This document shows, in pieces, positions 1 to 10,356 of a stretch of 64,000 nucleotides of DNA (its first letter is position 1; every line of letters begins with the position of its first letter). The DNA lies in contig NW_019773625.1 of NCBI RefSeq assembly GCF_001039355.2, positions 1,045,079 to 1,109,078 on the forward strand, given 5' to 3'. A program made the translations under genes and the position numbers. The DNA is from Lingula anatina (lineage: Eukaryota > Brachiopoda > Lingulata > Lingulida > Lingulidae). The notes below the pieces were generated by a model. It was not told where the DNA came from, ran no database searches, and saw only the letters and a list, made by a program, of their open reading frames with translations.

Positions 1-432
1 TCAAATTGCAAAAATTGTGATACTTAAATGAATATATTTATCTCTTAAAAGAAAAAAAAGAACTACAGGGTAACTCCCTTCAACCCCCTGACCACGAATC
101 GAATACATTGTTGTTGGTTTTGTAACGGAGTGCTCGTGAATGCGTTTCGGGAGGGGAAGTTCAAGTCAAGATCACAGAATTTAAATAGGGATGATACTGA
201 TAGTGAACATCTTACATCAGTGTATGCTTAAAAAAAAAGATGGAGCACATATTCAAAACCAGTTGCTAATTTCCTGAAAGTTGCAATAATGGCTTCTTTT
301 ATATGGAAGTTGAACCCCCCCCCCCCCTCCCCAATGAACCCCAATGGTTCGGTGTCTCATTATTATTGAAATTTTGTGTGAAAAACACAGGGGATGAAAT
401 TATTTGCTGGACAATTTCCTTCTTAATTTCAG
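1..432 (+). other. Intron of the first gene (upstream part)
   Basis: This stretch has no sustained open frame. It ends in a pyrimidine-rich tract and an AG at 431-432 that fits a splice acceptor for the exon starting at 433. It contains a short C-rich run around 317-330. It is read as intron because the following coding frame is open at the acceptor but has no plausible ATG. The upstream exons of that gene would lie left of the window. Confidence 0.6.
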
Positions 433-1896
433 TAATGCAGAATCCAACACCAATCTTCTAGACTCTTGCAGCGACGACTTAGTCGAAAAAATCAGTATTC
501 TGCCAATACCTGAAGCACCATCTTCAGCTGACACCAATGGAGCCAGAAATCCTGACCGCCGGCAGGCGGCCAGTCAAAGCTTTGAAGGCTTACTGAACAA
601 TACTGAAGCAGCATCTAATAGACACAAGCGCTGTTCCCAAGAGCGTTCTTGCAACAATCGTCCTAAAGCGGCTCACCCAAGTCGACGTGTGCCAATCCAA
701 GACCAGAATCTCGAAGTTTTGCGTAGGAAAGAGCTTTCCGCCGTCGTTCTCAGAAAACCAATGATTGATATTTCAGATATTACGAGAAATTATGACAGAC
801 ACCCCAGGGCCGATGATATCGTGGATACTGTAAAACCACAAATGATACATCCGCCAGTTTGCGATTCGCGTAAAGCGAGTGAGACCCGTGTGTCAAGTGT
901 TTTGCAAGGTCAATCTACACCAGAAAGGCCAGTGACCAAGGGCAGCTCAGACCTTGCCGTTCCGGTGTTAAACAGACCCGTGGCAGCAGTTAAACCACAA
1001 CTACGCGATTTGCATGCCCAGCCCTTCTCGACGAAAGCAGCAGGTTATTGTAGCAACACCCAACAAATTGCAAGACGGAGACAGATTAACAATTTAGGGG
1101 TACCGTCCCCAATTTACAGACGGCCAAAGCAGGCAGGGGAGCAAGCTCAGCGTGCTTCTCAGGTTCTCTTCGAGAATGGAGCCTCCGCCTCCTCCAGTGT
1201 CTTAGACCTCACTGATACTCTGCGTACCCCCACAGTGCCACAGTATACTGAGTTAAACACTGTACTGAATGCAACCCCCGGCACACCTCCCTACGCCTCC
1301 ACCAAACTGCCTCGTGATTGTGTGTATGCGCCTGTTCCAGGAAGCCGTCGCCATAGCAGTGACAAGTCACTGTTCCTGTCATCCTTCAACCAGGTAGTGA
1401 GAGAGAACTCAGTGGAATCGAAACCGGAGAAGCTTCGAAAGCGCGGTCTTCGTTACGGCCCCTTGTCAAATCGACGTGATCAAAATGAAACGTTTGGACC
1501 TGTAGAATTTAAGGAAAGCTCTGCAGAATCTCGCCTGGAAGCAAAGGATCCAGTTTCTGACGCAGGCATGGTAAAATTCAATTTATCCGAGAATAATGAG
1601 TATCGGACTAAAAGAAACAGTACAGATAGCAGGTAAGTAACTTTGAATTTATTACGATATTATCATCAAAAAATTCACATTATTCTCTTTTTAAAAAGTT
1701 TTTTTTTTTTGTTAAAATCACGGCGCATAAAAAATTCTACCATTTTAAATCCTTAACCACCAGTTACACAACATTAATGATATTTTGTTCAATATAACAC
1801 CAACATATATTTGTTGGTTTACACCGTCTTCTTTCAACATTTGATTCATGCACCTGATGCTCATTTTGACGACACAATTTGCTATGTGTCTCTTTC

Positions 1897-1941
<45 letters not shown>

Positions 1942-2975
1942 TATTATTATTATTATTGCAACTATATGTTGGATTGTACCCGCAATACAAGAGAGCGTTA
2001 AAAGTAACTAAAATACATAACATTTTTTCCACTAAAACACAAAAGAAGAGTTCAATGATTAGAATATTAAATCAATCAACCTCTTGAAAATAATTCAATG
2101 CAACAAATTTTATACATTAAAAAAGCTTCGAGTGCCCATGAGATAAAAGTTTTTACAGATTCTTAAAAAGAACTAATCCGATTATTTATGTACACAACAA
2201 GTGTGAATCGATGGTCAGGCGTTAAGTTTATATAAATATATAATGAAACGTAATTTTAGACCAAATGCCACAACCAACCAGGATCCTGCGGCTTATCTGG
2301 GTCTACTACCGTTACGATCACCAAGCCCTGTTGACGAGTCCTCCGACAGCGCTTCATCCACGAGACGCCCACTTTGGTAAGTTACTTAAGTTTACTTATT
2401 ATAATTATTTTTTTATTTTTGGCGAGACGAAACGAAAATTTTGGCGAGACAAATTGTGCTAAATTCTATCTCCCCTTCCCAACACTCCTCGCTTCATAAA
2501 CAAGTGCTTGTAATCAGTAGCATCCAGAACATTTCAAGAATGACAGAAGAGCAAAGTGTGCAGTGTGCTGTTTCTTCGTTAGTTCCATTTGTTCAATGCA
2601 AGAAAAACTACATGTACATCTTTTTGCTTCTTTCAAAAACGTTCTCCATTGTTAAATTGATCTCAGTCAAGCTATATGTTTATTATTTTAATAACTTAAA
2701 AGTGCAAGGGTAAAACTTAAAACATTCGTATCTTTCAAGAGCAGCAATCTTTTTTAAGGTTACGAAACCGAAAACGAACAGATATGAATGACAATATGAA
2801 CTCCACATTGCCAATCTCCCCGCAACATAACGAACATCTTAGTCTGGCTCCATACCTACCGAAGTACAGAACGGAGCAGAAAAACGAAAGTAATGGGTCA
2901 CGTGATATGATGCGGGTCCAATCAAATGCAGCTTCTCAAGGTGCCAGACCAAAAGACAGCTACCAAAATTTTTGA
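433..2975 (+). CDS. 3' part of an unrecognised Ser/Pro/Arg-rich protein (three terminal exons)
   Basis: Three exons join in one frame: 433-1632, 2260-2376 and 2759-2975, with a TGA stop. Donors are GTAAGT at 1633 and 2377. Acceptors end at 432, 2259 and 2758, and each junction leaves two codon bases to be completed by the next exon. The visible part codes for about 510 residues and the N-terminus is missing. The protein looks hydrophilic and low in complexity. It is rich in Ser, Pro, Arg, Asn and Gln, has SPSP and RKR-type patches, and shows no signal peptide, membrane helix or fold I recognise. Much of it is probably disordered. It could be a nuclear or cytoskeletal scaffold, but that is only an inference. 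An AATAAA at 3234-3239 lies about 260 bases after the stop and fits a poly(A) signal. The splice logic is strong; the function is unknown. Confidence 0.72.
1898..1958. repeat. (AAT)n followed by (ATT)n, self-complementary trinucleotide repeat
   Basis: About 13-14 AAT/TAA units run directly into about 6 ATT/TTA units inside an intron. The two halves are complementary, so the tract can fold on itself. It keeps frames open on both strands, which explains the homopolymer-like ORFs there. Confidence 0.95.
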
Positions 2976-3233
2976 GTCTTAGATTTTTTAAAATCCCATA
3001 ATGCACTGTTGCCTTATATATTAGATAACAAGAAAAAAATTTAAAAAGCACAGAGACCAATTTTTGTTAATGGCAAAGAAAGTAAAAATAATATGTTTAG
3101 TATTCAAATATCTTGTTTTGAAAAAGAAAGTGGAAAATTGGTGAAAAACTCAGTTATAAGCGACAGTTGACAGAAAAAAAAACAGTCTATATTTCTTTGA
3201 AAATGTGCGGAAAATGTCATTAAACAACCAACT

Positions 3234-3239
3234 AATAAA
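3234..3239 (+). promoter_or_regulatory. Probable poly(A) signal of the first gene
   Basis: A canonical AATAAA lies about 260 bases after the TGA at 2973-2975. It is the first one with suitable spacing. The call rests on motif and position only. Confidence 0.45.
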
Positions 3240-3299
3240 ACTTGCTGAGTCAGATTTATTTTTTTATTTGTTCAGGGTGAAAGAATATTGAGAAAAATT

Positions 3300-4193
3300 G
3301 CAGCTCGTCATTAAGATATCGCTTTTACGTCAATCGACCAATAATGTCTTATTGATAAAAAAGACCTCTCTCGTAATGAATCCATTAACTATTTATGATT
3401 TTTTGGATGGGAGTATTTGTACTACACATTGTGATATATACAATATATTTCTTCAGTGCATTTTAAATTTTACACAATCAAAACAGAGATTTTCATGTCT
3501 TAGAAGAGATGTTATGCAGTAAATGCTAAAAAACAAACGTGGCGTGTTTTACCATGAGGCAAAAAAGGCAAGGATATAATCCAATATTGAACTTGCAATT
3601 GTTTAACCATTATAATAACGAACATCTAATTTTTTTAGCTTAAAATCCTCAAAATGATGAGAAATGGACAACTTAGCATGTACTAATACATATAATTCTA
3701 TCTACAGCAGAGTTTGTAAAACAGTCAGTATTTGGATTGTGCAACTCACTCCACTAGTATTTACGAGATAGATATAGTTACTCAATTAAGTAAATTAGGA
3801 ACGAAGTGCGTCATCACCTGTATTCCCATTCGCCTTCTTTCTTATCCACACGTAATCTCACAATCACAAGAGTGGGTCTTATATCACTGGGAGTAACGAC
3901 GAATCAACGTCGCGTTTGCTGTTAACATGCAGGTGAGAAATACAACATGTCAATATCTTGCAGTAATTATCTATTACATAGCGAAAAGGAAGCATTAGAT
4001 TTTGCCGGTATAAATTATCGTTATTAGTTCCGTTTTCGTGTCCTGTTCGTATGCAGATACCGCCCTTGATGAACGCGTTGTTAAATGCACTTGGCTGAGC
4101 CCGGCCACGGTGTCTATAAAAACCTTCCCAAGTCACGGCAAAGACAGATTTCTGATACTTTCCCAACGAATACAGATATCAATTTCTCAAGCA
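3300..4193. other. Intergenic spacer between the first two genes
   Basis: This AT-rich stretch holds only short chance ORFs. It should contain the promoter and 5' UTR of the gene whose ATG is at 4194. I see no convincing TATA box. Confidence 0.5.
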
Positions 4194-7100
4194 ATGGCGA
4201 TCTGTAAACCGCTAGGGCCGAAAATTCTTTTAAAGTTATGTTTTTCTGTGGCAATGGCCTTGAATGCAGTGCACCTTACCGTGTCCTACATTCCGTCAAT
4301 ACCACGAAAACCCTTCGGCCTGAAGATATCCGAACCAGGTGAATGCACGGCAGGTCAGAACGTTTTTCTAGTGCTTCGAGAGGTATCAAGAAGGGCAGAA
4401 CAGGTCTCTTTGTACGATGGGCGAAGATACGAAAAAATAAATCCAACCCTTAGGAATCCAAGAGGCAGGCGCAGGGGCCAGGATCTTAAAATCAGAGAAA
4501 GGCGAGCTATTGCTTCTCGTGGCATAAATCCGTCCGGCGACTCTGGAACAAACAGGAGTCCAGCTGCCCTATCTGCTCTTGCTACAACATCCACGCCAAC
4601 TTCAGCTCATCCTGATTTGTCGCGCTTTTTCCGTGTGTATCCAGAACAAGAATGGTTCTGTACCAATCCGATAAAACGGATTTATAACCAACTCCAGGTC
4701 AAAATTACCTGTTTCTGTGACGTTTATTGTACGCTCTTTAACGACTGTTGTATACATAAAGATAACTGTCCCAGTGTTGGACAAAACGATCCAGATGAAG
4801 CCTTAAATCTGACCAAAGATGGCGTTACTTGTCGTGGGCAGTCTGCACTAGAGATGAAAGGGAGCAAAAGCTTTTGGATGGTTTCAGGTTGTCCGGATAG
4901 TTGGCCTTTTGATTCCACACGGGCCAAATGTGAAAATAAGAACTATACCCTGATCGACGAAGTAATGGTTCCAACTTTTGAATCAACCAGAAACATCACA
5001 TTCATGAACAAATACTGTGCCATCTGCAATGAGGCCACTGAATACAGTTTTTGGGGCGTCCGTCTCACTTGCGTTGGAAACACGAAAGAAACATTTGCGA
5101 ACATCACCACACTGGGAGACTTCCTGGCACTGCAGCGGCCCTATCATGAATGCAACTACTGGTTCTTGCCACATGATCAGCCTCACCCTCGGCCGTGTAC
5201 CGCGGGACCGGGAAACCCCCATCAGGTAGCAACTATTTGGTTTGACGAACGTTCCTGCAACCGATCTGCCCACAAGACACAAGAGCTCCTGGACCTTTGT
5301 TTGTCCAGTCCGGCTGCCTTGTTCCAGACCAGTGGTGCGAGCAGAGAGATGTATGGTAAAAACATGTACTGTGCTGCCTGCGCCTTTGCCGAAATCAGAA
5401 TTGAGGAATGCAAGGATGACATCGACAGTAAGTTATGAAAATGTGAAAAAATTACTTATCATATATATCTTAGCATTTGTATTCTCTCCAGTACTATCGG
5501 AAGCAATAACCGAAATAACATGAAAAACCAAATATGTGGATTGAAACCGCTTTTATGTATGCCAATTAAAAATGAGATTTATTATTTTTATTTGAACTAA
5601 GTGGCCATGAAAACAAAATGATAATCCGAAATGATTGATTATAGAACTGAACTGTGACGTAACCAAAATATAGTGTTAATTGGGTATGCATGTTGTTCAG
5701 TTAAGTTTTGGGGGTTGCAGAGAGACTAAAGGCCCTGTCACATCTAACGTGAAAGAAATACACGAGTATCGTATGTGACATGGATTATACGCACAACTTT
5801 GAGCGTATGAAATCACCCTTTTTTCAGCATGTGAGAAAGAACGAAGGTAGAAATAGCTTGTTTGAAAGCGTATGTACACCGTATAACTTGCGTTTGAATA
5901 TTGCATGAGTAGTTAAGGTGTGTCTTCGTAAGAGTAACCGTATATGTACCATATATCAACGTATGAGTAACGGGTGCGTACCGTTTATCAGCGTTTAAGT
6001 AGCGTAAACCCAAACCCAATATACATGTAGAGGTGCATTCCACACGCTGAGGTATCATAAAATGAGGGTGCGTTTGTCATACGGTAATCATAGGTCAGGT
6101 AAACGCAAATGCGTTCTCAAGCATACTTTTACACACGTTAATTAATCGTTAGACACAACTTCTTTTACCTTACTAGCTCGTCAGTATTACGTTGCATGTT
6201 TGCTATCCATACAAGTTATTAAACCACCGCATAAGAAGCGTAGTCGTTACGTATGTTTTGCTTCAGTCTAGCTTATGCGTCGTAGGTCTGGTGTATCCAT
6301 AAAGCATACAAACGACTTAAACGAGAGTAGCTGAAAAAGTAGAACATTTTGCCGTCACTTTCGTGAGTTCTGTACCTTCACCATATAATTGTCTCACAAA
6401 TTGTGCTTTTAACAGTTTCACATTATTTTAAGTAATAATTGACGGCCTCCTTGAACAACATATTAACTTCGGAAACACCCATTATCTTGCAGCTCGACTC
6501 AATGATAGAGAATTCGACGGCGCCGGGTTTTCCGCCCTCCTGACTGGCGTAGAAACAGACGTGAGTATTCTTCTTCTTGCCCTTGTTTATACCGTCCTGC
6601 TGACACATTCATTTGACAGAAAAGTTTTTTCAATCCATATATGTTATAATTTATTCATTTTAGAAGTGTGTGTGTGTGTGTGTGTGTGTGTTAGTGTGTG
6701 TAGGGTCAATCAAAACCCTTTTCTTAATCACACAACCGATGCATAACTCATCAAACAATTTGTTGTGCATGGTGCATTTTGATAATCACCTCACTGAGTA
6801 GAATCCATTTAATACGTTTACGGTAATAAATCTAAAAGAAGCTAAGTTGTATTGCAGATCTGATTCCGTTATTAAATTGATGCAATTTTTATTCAGGGCG
6901 TGAATACCGACATGGGGCTGGAAGCCCCTTTGCCTTTCTTAACAAAGATTGAAAACGCCAAGTTTTCCGTCTCCATACGGATCTTGTACAAGAAACCAGG
7001 AGGAAACGCGACTGTGGACAAATTATCCATACTGGACATTTTTTATGAATACCTGGACGACGACCTTGTTGAGTCGTTAAGTAACGGCTCGTGGTCTTTG

Positions 7101-7526
7101 AACAATAAGGCAAAAACTCACGAGATCCAAGGACATGAAATAGGCGGATGTGTGGCGGATTGGGAGCGCGAATGCGCCGAGCTTGTCCAAGACTGCCCAC
7201 ACGACCGTAATTTAATCGGTTTTGATGTTAGGTTACGGATAATTCAGGCGAAGGTTGTTGATCAATATAGCTCCCTGTTGCAGATGTTCCAGTCGTTCCA
7301 AGTGGCACTGGCCAATAACATAAAAGCGGCCGCCCCCTTTAATATCTCAGAAAACGTACACTTTAGTGCCAGGGTGGTCCTTCCCTGCAATGGTCTGTCG
7401 TCCACCCCTCCAGGCGAGGTGACTGCCCCTCCAGGCGGTGTGCGTTCCCTTTGTGCATGTACGAGAGATGGCAGCGTTGTTTTCAATACTGCAGCAATCA
7501 TCGCAATTACATGCATTTTTCTCTAA
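4194..7526 (+). CDS. Secreted or membrane-anchored glycoprotein with a somatomedin-B-like knot (adhesion-GPCR-type ectodomain)
   Basis: Three exons join in frame: 4194-5427, 6493-6560 and 6897-7526, giving about 643 residues. Donors are GTAAGT at 5428 and GTGAGT at 6561; acceptors end at 6492 and 6896. ATG 4194 is chosen because it opens a signal-peptide-like stretch (charged start, hydrophobic core around residues 10-30). The frame is open further upstream but has no ATG there. Residues 101-104 (RERR) fit a furin-type site. Residues about 166-192 contain CFCDVYC...DCC...C, the somatomedin-B cysteine pattern. The following Cys-rich region has many N-X-S/T sites. This arrangement resembles the extracellular part of invertebrate adhesion/methuselah-like receptors. 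Here, however, the frame ends after a short hydrophobic tail (about 14 residues, FNTAAIIAITCIFL), and no seven-helix exons follow. That suggests a GPI-anchored or secreted form, or a truncated receptor. AATAAA motifs occur near 7795-7806. Confidence 0.75.
5428..6492. other. Intron with repeated CGTATG-like motifs, possible decayed transposon
   Basis: From about 5731 (AAGGCCCTGTCACATCTAACG) to about 6300 the intron is dense in CGTATG/CGTATA, GCGTTT and GAGTAACG-type words, unlike its surroundings. The start resembles the terminal sequence of some invertebrate MITEs. I could not find a matching inverted end, so this is only a candidate remnant. Confidence 0.3.
6666..6700 (+). repeat. (TG)n microsatellite
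   Basis: A run of about 13 TG units, slightly interrupted, lies in the second intron of the somatomedin-B-like gene. Confidence 0.9.
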
Positions 7527-9860
7527 ACATGCACTGATAATGATTTTCTGTCAGAGACAATGGTGAACCGTATATACATAATCAATGTAGTCAGTATCGC
7601 TTGGTCACCTTTAAAAGATACACAGAGCTGACATTATAATTAGTATTGTCACGTGTTGCGGAAGGTCGCTGGAAGGTCCATTTCGGACGGCTTGGGACAG
7701 CGAATGCAAATTCAAAGACCAGCTGTTCTGTTTCAAAATGGGTGATTTGCCAACCTTGGAAGAAAATGTTGTTCCTCATTGTCCAGAAAAAAAAAATAAA
7801 TAAAATAAAGAGTGATATTCATTGTTTTTTTCTTCAACAATGAATTGTTTATTGGTTTCGATCTCTAAAATGAATTTAATGTTTAGGATAATTTCGTCAG
7901 AAGTTTTTTTATTGGTTTTTAAATTTGCAAAGGAACAAATAAACAACAAAGGAACAAATAAACAACAACGTCGAAAAACTTGATTAATGGGATATAAACT
8001 TTGTCAGCAGAAAATAATTAGTTTGGTGATTATTTCATTTATTTATTTTTCCTTTTTTTTGTATTTTTCATTCTTTTTTTCTATTTTTTATTTGTATCCT
8101 TTTATTAAATTATATATTTCATGTATTTGATATATATTTCATTGTCAATTTTTGCAGTTATGCTATCTGAGTTACCTAGTAAAGAGAATTAGATTCAGTG
8201 TCACAAATGAGGCCGAATAACGTCACATTTTCCTCGTACTAGTAGCTCATTCAATTTTGATTACCTCACAAGTGTTATAATTCTAATACTACATGCAGCA
8301 AAACACTCAGAGGGCAGACAACCTCCAAATCACCTCAATTAAAAGGTCACGCTTTTACTGATTGTGCTAGTTGTCCGATTGCAGAGGGCGGAAGTGGTAC
8401 TATAGATTGATTAATATGCACCAGTCGAGCTGAGTTGGGTATGTTGCAGACTTCGAAATGCATTTCAACCATGAAAAGCGGGAGTGGCGGAACCAATAGG
8501 GCATGCGGACGGCTAGAGATACATGTGCAGTGATAAACTCAACTGAACCTTTACAGCGCTGTTTTTTACCGTTTTAAAAAAGGAGGATGATGGTCCGGGT
8601 AACACCCAAAATCTAATCACATTTAAGATTTTGCTATCCTTAGAATTTCATTAAAATTCGAATAATTGAAATGAAAATAACTGATGACAAGCAAACAAAC
8701 AAAGGGGTTTGAAAACATGGCCTCCTCCTTTTGCGGAAGTACAGTGCCAAGAAGCAAATTGAGACCCAACAGCGCACCCTCGTCGGCTCAACAGTGAACT
8801 GAAATAACCTACTCTCCTCCAGATCTCTACATGTAGGTTTCGTTACACAGGCTGATATGGGTTAAAATTGATTGTCTTTAAACTGATGCTGACGTTGATT
8901 TCCTCCACTTGTTGATCACCGGGATTTGCAAGGTCGTAGTTACTTTACAGTTCCAAAAATTTGATGTAATCAGTTTTCTTTTCACGTATTAAAAATGAAG
9001 TTATTGAACAACGATTACGATCAACTGGGTCAAGAAAAGAATGGTAAAAAGGTAATTGCTGAAGGCAGAGTACTTCTTCAGGTTTTACGGTGTGGTATAT
9101 ACAATGTAGGCCCTATATTTTGGTTTTGCATTTCAAGCAAAAAATATCAAGACAGTAATAAAACTTACATGTGATACATTTTGGTTTTTAAATTTTTTAA
9201 ATTTTTTATTTTTTTAAGTAGCGTGTATGCCAATCCAATCGCCAATCGCGCCAAAATTGAGTCAGTCAAATTCTATACAGTCTGTGGGACCCAAGGCATA
9301 GATAAAGTACCCAGCAAAATCAATACATTATAAGTTACTATTTGTCAAGAAGTTTCTTGCTTCGTTATCCACCTTACTCCATATCTTGCGTAACAGTAAA
9401 AACACACGCAATTTATGCAATGTATAATGTTTTTGAATGAATAACCTTGATATCATTATCCTGTGTGTTTGTAAATTTCTTTTCCTGTCTTGTGCATAAA
9501 TCTGCTCATTACCAAACATGATACATCATTAGGTATGTGCCGTATTTCCTGACATTTAAACCGCCAGTCGAATGCAAACGTAAGTTCATGTATCTTCACC
9601 AACCAAGCAATTACATAGATGGATATGTTCCAGCATAACGCGGTATCTTAAATAAGACATTTACAGTGGTGGATCCTCGGGGTCGCACAACAGACACCCC
9701 CAAGATATAAATACATTAATGAAAAGAGACCAAACCAAGCCTTTTAACCACATACTATAGTATATAGTCCCGGGCAACTGTTTTATAGATTCAAAAATAC
9801 CGAGTGAATTGAAGCATTTTTGTGCCTTTCCTTTAGCAAAATCCTCGATCAAGCAGTGTA
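7527..9860. other. Intergenic DNA, no gene seen
   Basis: After the 3' end of the somatomedin-B-like gene the sequence is AT-rich, with a T-rich stretch around 8030-8110 and a short direct repeat (AAAGGAACAAATAAACAAC twice, 7929-7968). I see no ORF with protein-like character. Seven-transmembrane exons were looked for on the plus strand and not seen. Confidence 0.55.
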
Positions 9861-9866
9861 ATTATC

Positions 9867-9872
9867 TTTATT
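9867..9872 (-). promoter_or_regulatory. Probable poly(A) signal of the small membrane-protein gene
   Basis: The minus strand reads AATAAA here, about 140 bases after the TAA stop at 10012-10014. Confidence 0.45.
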
Positions 9873-10011
9873 GACGTCAAGAAAAGGCACAAGAAAGTTC
9901 TGAAGTTTTTTTCCCTGTAAAGTCATGCGTAGTTCTATTTACAGATGTGTGATGCTGGCACAAGTATGCACTTTGTAAAACGATGAAAACACACTTGTCC
10001 CCTGTTTTCTG

Positions 10012-10356
10012 TTATACATAGAACTCTTTCATACAGGGAATAAACGCGAAAGCATGCCGCTCATTTCTGACGCACTTCAACTCGTCATCCCTGCAGGCAT
10101 CCCGGAATATCTTCATAATACTAACAAAGGCGATAACCAACGGCAGTCCGCACAACATCACAAAGGACCAAGTGGCAATCCAGATTAGCACATTCATGTG
10201 GTATTTCACTCCGAAGAATATCAATATTATCCCAACAGCAAATGTTCCCCAAGCAATGACCATAACGGCCCAAAAAGCCAGGTCTTTCAATTCCATCTGC
10301 ATGAAGAGAATCTTGGGGTGCTCCTCCATCGCTTCCTCGCCTTCCTCGGAATCCAT
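10012..10356 (-). CDS. Small two-helix membrane protein, family not recognised
   Basis: A single-exon frame of 114 residues starts at an ATG in good context (AAAAATGG) and ends with TAA. The N-terminus is acidic (DSEEGEEAMEE, residues 2-12). Two strongly hydrophobic segments follow, about residues 27-49 and 54-80, separated by a short KYHMN loop. The tail is mixed-charge with several Cys residues. The hydrophobic/charged layout is not what chance reading of AT-rich DNA normally gives, and a poly(A) signal follows. I do not recognise the family. It could also be the last exon of a larger protein. Expression is not shown by sequence. Confidence 0.5.
   Translation of the reverse strand: MDSEEGEEAMEEHPKILFMQMELKDLAFWAVMVIAWGTFAVGIILIFFGVKYHMNVLIWIATWSFVMLCGLPLVIAFVSIMKIFRDACRDDELKCVRNERHAFAFIPCMKEFYV

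Noticed and set aside
4038-4193. Upstream extension of the somatomedin-B-like frame as coding
   Set aside because: It begins at a GTG and lacks an ATG. The ATG at 4194 starts a good signal peptide, so the extension is taken as 5' UTR or chance.
7527-9860. Search for 7TM exons completing an adhesion GPCR
   Set aside because: No plus-strand frame with serial hydrophobic segments was found in this interval.
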